DNA of 31,451 nt, from the NCBI GenBank assembly GCA_023415275.1, contig JAEZLJ010000120.1:1-31451 (forward strand), given 5' to 3'. This DNA comes from Bacteroidota bacterium (GTDB taxonomy: Bacteria > Bacteroidota > Bacteroidia > Chitinophagales > Chitinophagaceae). The notes under the pieces are model-generated. The model was not told the origin of the DNA and searched no databases. It saw only the letters and a program-made list of their open reading frames with translations. The translations under genes and the position numbers were made by a program. Of the stretch, positions 8,306 through 16,015 are shown one piece after another; position 1 is the first letter of the stretch; each line of letters begins with the position of its first letter.

Positions 8306-11300
8306 ATGAGCCGTTCGAAAAAAAACATCACTAACGAGGGACATTTTATTGTTGCAATTGGTGCCTCTGCGGGAGGGTTGGAAGCTATTCATGAATTTTT
8401 TGATAATATGCCATCCAATGGCAATTTATCGTTTATAATTATTCAGCATCTTTCTCCTGATTATAAAAGCTTATTGGTAGAACTTATATCCAAGCATACC
8501 AACATGCAGGTATATGAGGCCACTCATGGTGCAAAAGCAGAAAGCAATTGTGTTTACGTGATCCCCAATAACAAGTTGCTTACCATAAAGGGAGGACACT
8601 TGCAATTAGGTGCTAAGAATTTCGATAAAGTTCCGAATACAGCTATTGATACTTTCCTGCATTCATTAGCAGAGGACCAGGCTGAAAAAGCTATAGCCAT
8701 CATTCTTTCAGGAACAGGTTCAGATGGCTCCAAAGGCATACAGAGTATCAAGCAAAGTGGAGGAATGGTTTTGGTTCAGGATCCTTTATCTGCAAAGTTT
8801 GACGGTATGCCCAATACGGCCATAGCTACCGGTTTTGCCGATCTGATACTGGAGCCTGAATTAATGCCTGAAGAGATATTTAATTATATCAATGAAAGGC
8901 CTATTCATATAGTTTCTGAAGATAAACCTGATGAAACATTATTGCCAGAGGTTTTAAAGCTTATTGAAAAGCACTGCAGTTATGATTTTCATAATTATAA
9001 AACCCCGACCATATTAAGGCGCATTACCCGTAGAATGGGCTTAATGGGCTATAAAAAGTTTACCGATTACCTGGAATTCCTGCGTATCTCATCTGAGGAA
9101 TGCAGGTTTTTGGGAAAAGAGTTTTTGATTGGCGTTACAAAATTTTTCAGGGATGGTGCAGCTTTCCAAATATTAAGAACAGAAGTATTACCCGAGATCA
9201 TTAATTCCAAGAATGAAGGAGAGATCATCAAAATATGGGTTACTGCCTGTAGTACAGGGGAGGAGGCCTATTCGCTGGCTATTTTGATTGATGACCTATT
9301 GAAACACATGGGTAAGTCACTTGAGGTAAAAATATTTGCCAGTGACCTGGATATTGATGCTATTGAATTTGCATCAAAAGGAACCTATCCCTCTTCCAGC
9401 GTTTCAGAAATAGCACCTGCATTGGTCAACCGTTATTTTATTAAGGATGGTAATCATGTAGTTGTTCAACCACATTTACGCAAACAGATCGTTTTTGCCC
9501 GCCATAATGTGCTGAAAGATCCGCCATTTATCAAAAATGATATGGTCACTTGCAGAAATATGCTCATTTATATGAACAATATCCTGCAACGTAAGGTCCT
9601 GTCTACCTTGCAATTTTCTTTAAATGCTGGAGGTTATTTATTCCTGGGCCCTAGTGAAACGCCGGCTACTGTGAAAGATGGGTTTGAAGAAGTGAATGGC
9701 AAATGGAAGATATTCAGGAAAATATCCAATGACATTAAATACAATCCTGAAAGGCTGCCTTCTGCCCAAATATATAGATCCTCAAGGGAATCTAAAGTAC
9801 TAGCACCCAGGAAAGAGGCAACCCTGGAAAAGGAGCTATCTGATGATTTTAAAAATGTTCTAATCAGTGAATACGGTTTTGCAGCCATATATGTTGATAA
9901 GAATTTTGAGATCAGGGAAGCCATAGGCGAGTTTAAAAAATATTTATCTCTTCCCGATAAGATCATTTCCCTTAATATATTGAGAATGGTAACGGGCGAA
10001 CTGGCAGTGGCTTTAAACACTGCCATTCGAAAAGCGTTAAGAGAAAAGATCACGGTAAGTCTATATAATATCAGGGTTCAAAACCGGGAAAATAACATCA
10101 ATATTTTCGTTCGGCCTGCCAGTAAAGATGGTCATACCATGATCATACTTGGAGAAAATCATGGAAATCCTGCTATCAAAACGCCTGGAGAATTTACCTC
10201 AAACAATCAAACGGAATCGCTTAGCTATATAGCTGAACTGGAAGATGAATTGAAAGAAACCAGGTCGCACCTGCAGATGGCTATAGAAAGCCTGGAAACT
10301 GCCAACGAAGAGTTGCAATCCAGTAACGAAGAATTATTATCAGCCAACGAAGAACTACAGAGCAGTAATGAAGAATTGCAATCATTGAATGAAGAACTGC
10401 ACACACTCAATACAGAGCACCAGTTACGTATCAGGGAGTTAATAGAGCTGAATGACGATCTGAATAATTATTTCAGAAGCACGGAAATAGCGCAGGTATT
10501 TGTAGATAGTAATTTGCGTATTCGCAAATTCAATCCTGTGGCTGTCAAAATGATCAATCTTATCGAGTCAGACATCGGCAGGCCTATAGAACATATTTCA
10601 ACCAACATCAGGGATAACAAGAATTTCATTGATGATATTCAGAAGGTATTGAAAGACCAGGGTGTTATTCAAAAAGAAGTAGTGCTAAGTAATGGAAACA
10701 CCAACCTGATGAAGATTCTGCCCTATATCAGGCAGGATAAGCGAGTGGATGGAGTGGTGATCACTTTTATTGATATAAGTAATATCAAAGAATTGAATAA
10801 CATAGTGACAGCGGTATTCAATTCGTCTATCAGTGCTATCATGGCACTGAAAGCTGAACGAAATAACAAAGAAGAAATCACGGATTTCAATTGGATAGCG
10901 GCTAACTATGCTACCGATGAATTATTAAACCAACCTGCCGAAACTTATATAGGTAAATCTCTAAAAACTCAATTTCCTGAGTTGGTAAAAGAAAACCTGT
11001 TTCAAAAATTTGTTTCAGTTGTTGATACAGGCATTCCTTTACAAACGGAAGTATCCTTAACTATTGCCGGGATAAATCATTGGTTTGACCTAATAGTAAC
11101 TAAGATGATGAATGGAGTGGTGATCAGCCTTACCAATATCGATGATAAAAAGAAAGCAGAAGAGAAGTTCAGGAGTAACTACTATGAATTAATGAATGTT
11201 AAGGAGAGTTATCGTAACCTGAATATTGAACTGGAAGATAAGGTAAAAGAAAGAACTTTCGAATTGACCAGGAGTGAAGAACGGTTCAGGCTGATAGCCA

Positions 11301-12880
11301 ATATTACCAATGATGCGATCTGGGATTGGGACCTGGTGAATAACAGGATATGGTGGAGTGAAAGCTTTTACAGCCGGTTCGGGTTTGAAAAACTTGAGCA
11401 TAAATTGACCAGTACCTTCTGGATCAGCCATATTCATCCTGACGACAGGGAAAGAGTTTCTAACAGCATTTACTCAGCTATCAATAATGGCACTTCCAAC
11501 TGGTCAGAGCAATTCCGGTTTCAAAAAAAGGATGGTACTTATGCCATTATAGAAGATAAGGGTACCGTATTGCTCAATAACGAAGGAACACCTTACCGTA
11601 TGGTTGGCTCCATGGTGGATATTACTGAAGCTGAAGAAGCTGAACAAAAACTGAAGGATGCTAACAATGAGTTGCAGGACCTGATTCAGGAGTTCCGGTT
11701 TGTTACTGATTTCATGCCCCAGATTGTTTGGTCCGCTCAACCCGATGGGCATTATGACTTTTTCAATAAAGGATGGTATGATTATACAGGATTGACACAG
11801 GAAGATACCATGCAAAAGGGATGGCCTGTAGTATTACATCCTGATGATTTTGAACGGACAGTCAGGTTGTGGGAGCATAGCTTGCAAAAAGGGGTCTCCT
11901 TTGAGGTGGAGTATAGGTTAAAAAGTCATGATGGGACATATAATTGGTTCCTTGCCCGGGCTGTTCCTTTAAAAAGTGAAACCGGAGTGGTGGTAAAATG
12001 GTTTGGTACCTGTACCAATATCAATGACCAAAAGTTAATGAATGATATTCTGGAACAAAGGGTAAAGGAAAGAACACAGGAACTTCAAAAGATAAACATG
12101 GAGCTTGAGGCAAGCAATAATGAGTTGCTTCAATTTGCTTCTGTGGCTTCTCATGATTTGAAGGAGCCGCTGCGAAAGATACATATGTTTAGCAACCTGG
12201 TGCGGGATCGTTACCTTTCTGATACTGCCAATGAGGCCATGGACTACATGAACCGGATCATCAAAGCTTCTTCCAGGATGACGAAACTGATCAATGATCT
12301 TTTAGCTTTTACCCGTTTATCCGGAGAAAGTAAATTTGAGGTGGTTGAATTAAATACCCTGTTAGATGAGGTTATAAGTGACCTGGAACTTTCTATCTCT
12401 GAAAAAAATGCGATCATAGATATTGGAGATATGCCGGAAGTTGAAATAATTAGTGCTCAAATGCGACAGGTGTTTCAAAATATAATCAGTAATGCACTGA
12501 AATTCAATAAACCAGGAACACCACCCCATATAAAAGTAAGTTCAATGCGGGTTGGCGAACTATCTTTTGTTGATGCCTTTGATGCCAATGGAGATTATTG
12601 CCGTATAACCATCGAGGATAATGGTATAGGTTTCAATAACCAGTTTGCTGAAAAGATATTTGTAATATTTCAGCGGTTACATGCCTGGGATAAATATGAT
12701 GGTACAGGGATAGGCCTTGCTATCACTAAGAAGATCATCGAAAGGCACAATGGAATCATTACTGCCAAAAGTAAAGAAGGGGAAGGCGCTACTTTCATTA
12801 TTGTGATCCCATTGAGGCAAAGCTTTGAACACCAGCCTGAGAATAATGAGGAAGGTCTTTTGAGCAGGAATTATAATTAG
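8306..12880 (+). CDS. CheB-CheR-PAS-histidine kinase fusion sensor protein
   Basis: Soluble multidomain signalling protein of 1524 residues with no membrane span. A CheB methylesterase domain (about 13-190) has catalytic S21 (GASAGG), H48 (QHLS) and D140 (SGTGSDG). A CheR methyltransferase (about 205-475) has the SAM loop ACSTGEE at 314-320 and TCRNMLIYM. Next come a PAS-like segment (about 520-630), a long coiled coil with NEEL heptads (667-701), and about four PAS domains (roughly 712-830, 832-955, 990-1115, 1128-1245). HisKA has phospho-acceptor H1283 in SHDLKEPLR, and the HATPase has NALKFN, EDNGIGF and GTGIGLAI. There is no receiver domain. CheB-CheR-PAS-kinase proteins are widespread; classical chemoreceptors are not encoded here, so methyl-ester targets are unknown. 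It is 51 bp downstream of the phytochrome gene, making it the likely light-signal output. No response regulator is in the window. Confidence 0.93.
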   Translation: MSRSKKNITNEGHFIVAIGASAGGLEAIHEFFDNMPSNGNLSFIIIQHLSPDYKSLLVELISKHTNMQVYEATHGAKAESNCVYVIPNNKLLTIKGGHLQLGAKNFDKVPNTAIDTFLHSLAEDQAEKAIAIILSGTGSDGSKGIQSIKQSGGMVLVQDPLSAKFDGMPNTAIATGFADLILEPELMPEEIFNYINERPIHIVSEDKPDETLLPEVLKLIEKHCSYDFHNYKTPTILRRITRRMGLMGYKKFTDYLEFLRISSEECRFLGKEFLIGVTKFFRDGAAFQILRTEVLPEIINSKNEGEIIKIWVTACSTGEEAYSLAILIDDLLKHMGKSLEVKIFASDLDIDAIEFASKGTYPSSSVSEIAPALVNRYFIKDGNHVVVQPHLRKQIVFARHNVLKDPPFIKNDMVTCRNMLIYMNNILQRKVLSTLQFSLNAGGYLFLGPSETPATVKDGFEEVNGKWKIFRKISNDIKYNPERLPSAQIYRSSRESKVLAPRKEATLEKELSDDFKNVLISEYGFAAIYVDKNFEIREAIGEFKKYLSLPDKIISLNILRMVTGELAVALNTAIRKALREKITVSLYNIRVQNRENNINIFVRPASKDGHTMIILGENHGNPAIKTPGEFTSNNQTESLSYIAELEDELKETRSHLQMAIESLETANEELQSSNEELLSANEELQSSNEELQSLNEELHTLNTEHQLRIRELIELNDDLNNYFRSTEIAQVFVDSNLRIRKFNPVAVKMINLIESDIGRPIEHISTNIRDNKNFIDDIQKVLKDQGVIQKEVVLSNGNTNLMKILPYIRQDKRVDGVVITFIDISNIKELNNIVTAVFNSSISAIMALKAERNNKEEITDFNWIAANYATDELLNQPAETYIGKSLKTQFPELVKENLFQKFVSVVDTGIPLQTEVSLTIAGINHWFDLIVTKMMNGVVISLTNIDDKKKAEEKFRSNYYELMNVKESYRNLNIELEDKVKERTFELTRSEERFRLIANITNDAIWDWDLVNNRIWWSESFYSRFGFEKLEHKLTSTFWISHIHPDDRERVSNSIYSAINNGTSNWSEQFRFQKKDGTYAIIEDKGTVLLNNEGTPYRMVGSMVDITEAEEAEQKLKDANNELQDLIQEFRFVTDFMPQIVWSAQPDGHYDFFNKGWYDYTGLTQEDTMQKGWPVVLHPDDFERTVRLWEHSLQKGVSFEVEYRLKSHDGTYNWFLARAVPLKSETGVVVKWFGTCTNINDQKLMNDILEQRVKERTQELQKINMELEASNNELLQFASVASHDLKEPLRKIHMFSNLVRDRYLSDTANEAMDYMNRIIKASSRMTKLINDLLAFTRLSGESKFEVVELNTLLDEVISDLELSISEKNAIIDIGDMPEVEIISAQMRQVFQNIISNALKFNKPGTPPHIKVSSMRVGELSFVDAFDANGDYCRITIEDNGIGFNNQFAEKIFVIFQRLHAWDKYDGTGIGLAITKKIIERHNGIITAKSKEGEGATFIIVIPLRQSFEHQPENNEEGLLSRNYN
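10304..10408 (+). repeat. Five 21-bp units encoding NEEL coiled-coil heptads
   Basis: Residues 667-701 of the CheB-CheR kinase read as five seven-residue units starting NEEL (NEELQSS, NEELLSA, NEELQSS, NEELQSL, NEELHTL). They sit between the CheR and PAS parts. The DNA units are similar but not identical (both GAA/GAG and TTG/CTG/CTA/TTA codons occur), so selection acts on the coiled coil rather than recent tandem duplication. Confidence 0.85.
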
Positions 12881-13019
12881 TAATGAATTCCTTTTTGGCA
12901 TTTTATTGATTTTCAAAGTGTCATAAAATGGAGTCAATGCCTCTTTGGGTGCCATGAATAGGAACATGGTAAAAGAAAGTTTTAAACTTAACTTTATAGT
13001 AGGTAAAATTCTTTTCATC

Positions 13020-13229
13020 ATGGCAAAAAAAGATATTGATGCTCCCATGGAGAACATTGACAGGGATAAAGAAGCATTGAAAGAGCCGGCTAGTGGATCT
13101 GCTGATCAAGAGAGTATTCAGCAAGAGCATAAGACTGAAGTTAAAAATGCACATGCTTCCGGATTGGGTTCTATAGGAAGGAATGATCACCGCCTTGATG
13201 ATATCAAACCTGATTTCGATAATTATTAG
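13020..13229 (+). CDS. Small hydrophilic protein of unknown function
   Basis: 69 residues, starting MAKKDIDAPMENIDRDKEA and ending in acidic DIKPDFDNY. It is strongly charged, has no hydrophobic span or cysteine, and is probably disordered. The frame is open upstream to 12945, but that extension lies in AT-rich, promoter-like sequence; the start at 13020 gives the most natural N-terminus. It follows the CheB-CheR kinase gene by 139 bp on the same strand. I recognise no family; conservation in relatives would decide whether it is real. Confidence 0.5.
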   Translation: MAKKDIDAPMENIDRDKEALKEPASGSADQESIQQEHKTEVKNAHASGLGSIGRNDHRLDDIKPDFDNY

Positions 13230-13529
13230 TAATCCAGCAATTTCTTAGCATTGCCCTAATGGCTTATTGCTGCCTTGCTTACTTTCCTGGTTTGGTTCTA
13301 AATTCATAATCAATTATACGATTTGGTATAATAGAGTATCCAATTTCATTTGCTGGTATTATTAAAGCAAAGCTCATTTAGTAGTTGACTTTGCGGGTTT
13401 TTATAAAATAATGCCAAATAATAGGATGAATGGCGCCTGCCCACACAATACTTTAGGTGTTAATTTGTTTATTGCTTTTATCTGTTAAAGGCCTCAATTG
13501 GCCTAAATTTACTGGATCATCTTTTTGAT
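13230..13529 (+). other. Intergenic region upstream of the FHA/kinase/SEDS-PBP operon
   Basis: 300 bp without a convincing gene. It is AT-rich. It holds a short inverted repeat, AGGCC-6 nt-GGCCT, near 13489-13504, about 25-40 bp before the next ATG, which could lie over the operon promoter. I find no exact TAnnTTTG element here and no RNA gene. Confidence 0.4.
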
Positions 13530-14471
13530 ATGAAAACAAAACCTTCTTTCTGGCAACGTATTGGAATGCACGAATGGTTCCTTAAAAAAGAAGATACTTC
13601 TGTAATCTCCAGGGACAGTATCACACCTAATGATGTGTATAAATATATCATTGATAAATTCAAAGAATCGATTGACCATTTGTCTTTTGCCAACCGGATT
13701 GTATTCTATCATGAGTATATCATTTGTTTCAATACGGAGGATTACAAGGATTTTACAGATAATAAAAAAGGAATTTTTGGGTTGATTGTACATGAATCCG
13801 TAAAACAGTTTTATGAAGTTCTGAAAGCTTACCGTGCCCAGGGAAAAACGGTTGAGCCATCCAGTTCCAAATGGGTCTTCCGGTTTGTTTCTCATCCCGA
13901 TTATGAAAGAGGTGACAAGAGCTTTATTGGAAGATTGTTGCCGGGTAACCTGCAAAAGCAGGAGAATCTCAGGATCACATTTATTCCCAGGCAGACTGGT
14001 ATAGCCCAGACTTCAGATATCAGCCCGGAGATTCTGAATGGATTTACTTTTTATAGTGAAGGGTATTATGAAGTGCCTTACCAGGAGAGCCTGGTTTTCC
14101 AGGAAACAGCAACAGCTGGTCCATCTTTTGTGGCAAGATTTGAGGTTATCATTCCGGAAAAGGAATATGCAGGACGGAAAATTGAATATATGATGAAAGA
14201 TGATGAAATTATCATTGCCGGGAAAGACGGGATGACCACAGGCACTGAAATGTTTCGAATTCCTTCAGAATGGGTGAACTCGCCTCACCTGCGTATCCGT
14301 TTTAATAAGGGAGAAGGAAAACTTTATGTAGCTTCTTTTGGAGAAAAGACAATTGTAAATGAGCGCCAGGTAGCAAAGAGTTTCGAGAATAATCCATCGT
14401 GGACTGAACTTCCTTTTAATTCGAAACTGGTATTGAATGGAATAGTCGGTATTAATGTATTTAAATCCTAA
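13530..14471 (+). CDS. FhaA-like protein with degenerate FHA domain
   Basis: 313 residues, cytoplasmic, no membrane span. The N-terminal domain (about 30-150) mixes helices and strands and is laid out like the N-terminal half of the FHA protein at 20162-20959; a relation to the DUF3662 domain of actinobacterial FhaA is possible but not shown. The C-terminal part (about 200-313) follows an FHA pattern: IIIAGKDG at 227-234, SPHLRIRF at 251-258, TIVNERQV at 274-281, and a final LVLNGIVGINVF. The FHA Gly-Arg becomes Gly-Lys and the S-x-x-H phosphothreonine motif becomes S-P-H, so phosphopeptide binding may be lost or altered. It starts the plus-strand gene run and lies 6 bp before the micropeptide. 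Confidence 0.6.
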   Translation: MKTKPSFWQRIGMHEWFLKKEDTSVISRDSITPNDVYKYIIDKFKESIDHLSFANRIVFYHEYIICFNTEDYKDFTDNKKGIFGLIVHESVKQFYEVLKAYRAQGKTVEPSSSKWVFRFVSHPDYERGDKSFIGRLLPGNLQKQENLRITFIPRQTGIAQTSDISPEILNGFTFYSEGYYEVPYQESLVFQETATAGPSFVARFEVIIPEKEYAGRKIEYMMKDDEIIIAGKDGMTTGTEMFRIPSEWVNSPHLRIRFNKGEGKLYVASFGEKTIVNERQVAKSFENNPSWTELPFNSKLVLNGIVGINVFKS

Positions 14472-14477
14472 TAACGT

Positions 14478-14579
14478 ATGTTAACATCTGCCTTATCCCT
14501 GGTAGTATTATTTATATGCATACTCATGCTTATTTCTCATTTTCTGGATATAAAAAAATCACATCAAAGGAATGGCTGA
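14478..14579 (+). CDS. 33-residue single-span membrane micropeptide
   Basis: An ATG 6 bp after the preceding stop opens a 33-codon frame. The peptide is a hydrophobic helix of about 20 residues (starts MLTSALSLVVLFICILMLI) followed by a short basic tail (DIKKSHQRNG), as in a single-pass membrane protein with a cytoplasmic positive C-terminus. Its TGA overlaps the start codon region of the PP2C gene by 8 bp (ATGGCTGA), a usual sign of translational coupling. It sits where actinobacteria have fhaB, whose product also starts with a membrane anchor. It may help localise or regulate the phosphatase or SEDS-PBP; this is inference. It could be spurious, but hydrophobicity, spacing and overlap argue for a gene. 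Confidence 0.55.
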   Translation: MLTSALSLVVLFICILMLISHFLDIKKSHQRNG

Positions 14580-16014
14580 AAACTTCTTTGGATTAACTGA
14601 CACAGGAAGGATACGGGATAATAATGAGGATGCTTTCATAGCCCAGGCTATATTCAATAAACAATGGATCCTGGCTTCTGTGATTGATGGAGTAGGAGGT
14701 TATGAGGGAGGTGAAGTGGCTGCTGCCATAACAAAAGAAGCACTAATAAACAGTTTTGATAACTTACCTGGCGATCCTATCAGGAAAATGAAAGATGCTT
14801 TTATATATTCCAATGACAGAATATATAATAAAAAGCTGGAGACAGGGAAGTATAATAATATGGCATGCGTGGTTACACTTGCACTGGTTGATGTAAAGAA
14901 TAACAAGTTTTATTATGCACATGTTGGGGATACACGGCTTTACTTATACAGGGATCATTCCCTGATAAAGATCACCAGGGATCAGTCCTTTGTAGGATAC
15001 CTGGAAGATAGTGGCCGCCTGACAGAAGCGGATGCTATGAGGCATCCTAAACGAAATGAGATCAATAAAGCACTGGGTTTTGATGATCAGTCCATATTGG
15101 CTGATGATTATATAGAAACCGGTGAGTCGCCGTTTCTTCCCGGCGATGCCATACTCATCTGCAGTGATGGGCTTTCAGATATGATCAGTTCAGCCCATAT
15201 ATCCCAGGTGCTGGAAGGAAAAGGTTCGCTTGAACAAAAAGCAGGGGCCTTAATCCAGGCAGCAAATGAAGCTGGCGGTAAGGATAATATTACTGTGGTG
15301 TTGGTGCAGAATAATAAAAAGTCAATAAAACAACCTGCCTCTAAACCTGTATTGGTTAAAAAGAAAAAAGTTGAGCCCCTTGCGACGAGAGAAAATGTTG
15401 ATAGTAAAGAACAGGTAAGCTTATCTGAACCAAAAGCCATGGCCAGGCCAGCTAATTTACCTGCTAAAAAAAGTAATTCTCTACTTTGGTTATTATCTGC
15501 ATTGTGCCTGCTGTTTCTTATTGGTTTCATTTATATGTGGTGGAGTAAAAACTCGACAAAGGATTATCAGGCAGAGATGGTTAAAAGGGAAAAAAATGTA
15601 CAGGAAATAAGATTGCAGACCTTTATCAATGCCTCTCCCGGCGATACGGTAGTTTTAGAAACAGGTTCCAAAGACCATATTATTTACCTTACTGACACTC
15701 TTTGGATAAACAGATCTTCCCTGTACCTGAAAGGGAATAACGCTTCTTTGGTAAAAGACAGCAGTTCCAATAATCATATTGCCATTATGGTTTCACCAGA
15801 GTGCAGATCCCTGGTAATTGAAAACCTGACAATCAATGGATTTGATATTGGTGTTTCCCTGGCGGGAAAGGAAAGTTTTCAGCTCAAAGAGGTAAAATTT
15901 ATCAATTGTCCTATAGGAGTTGCTTACAGGTTTCCTGACTCGGGTGATTTAAATGCGCTTTTCAAAATTAATACTACATCCAAAGACTCTATAGCACAAA
16001 ATCCTAAACATTAG
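14572..16014 (+). CDS. Membrane-anchored PP2C-type Ser/Thr phosphatase (PstP-like)
   Basis: Dephosphorylates Ser/Thr residues, presumably reversing the kinase encoded at 20962. The PP2C domain (about 1-250) has metal-binding D20 (NNEDAF), D39-G40 (IDGVGGYEGGE), the VGDTR motif with D120, D199 (CSDGLSD) and D238 (GGKDNITVVLV), so it should be active. A Lys/Pro-rich linker (about 255-300) leads to one membrane span (about 303-323, LLWLLSALCLLFLIGFIYM). A C-terminal domain of about 150 residues outside the membrane follows, with short strands such as LVIENLTINGFDIGV that suggest a small right-handed beta-helix. This PP2C-span-outside layout matches actinobacterial PstP. It overlaps the micropeptide by 8 bp and ends 1 bp before the SEDS-PBP gene. 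Confidence 0.9.
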   Translation: MAENFFGLTDTGRIRDNNEDAFIAQAIFNKQWILASVIDGVGGYEGGEVAAAITKEALINSFDNLPGDPIRKMKDAFIYSNDRIYNKKLETGKYNNMACVVTLALVDVKNNKFYYAHVGDTRLYLYRDHSLIKITRDQSFVGYLEDSGRLTEADAMRHPKRNEINKALGFDDQSILADDYIETGESPFLPGDAILICSDGLSDMISSAHISQVLEGKGSLEQKAGALIQAANEAGGKDNITVVLVQNNKKSIKQPASKPVLVKKKKVEPLATRENVDSKEQVSLSEPKAMARPANLPAKKSNSLLWLLSALCLLFLIGFIYMWWSKNSTKDYQAEMVKREKNVQEIRLQTFINASPGDTVVLETGSKDHIIYLTDTLWINRSSLYLKGNNASLVKDSSSNNHIAIMVSPECRSLVIENLTINGFDIGVSLAGKESFQLKEVKFINCPIGVAYRFPDSGDLNALFKINTTSKDSIAQNPKH

Positions 16015-16015
16015 A

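Noticed and set aside
9634..10053. Long open frame on the minus strand inside the CheB-CheR kinase gene
   Set aside because: The plus-strand frame encodes clear domains throughout; the minus frame shows no known motif and is a shadow.
12945..13019. Upstream start for the 69-residue protein
   Set aside because: The added residues come from AT-rich promoter-like sequence and differ in composition from the rest of the protein.
13230..13280. Weak hairpin-like AGCAAT...ATTGCT pattern after the small protein
   Set aside because: The stem is short and interrupted and lacks a T-run, so it is not a convincing terminator.
13381..13410. TTGACT followed by TATAAA-like sequence, resembling an E. coli sigma-70 promoter
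   Set aside because: Bacteroidota do not use this consensus and the site is about 130 bp from the next gene; chance match in AT-rich DNA.
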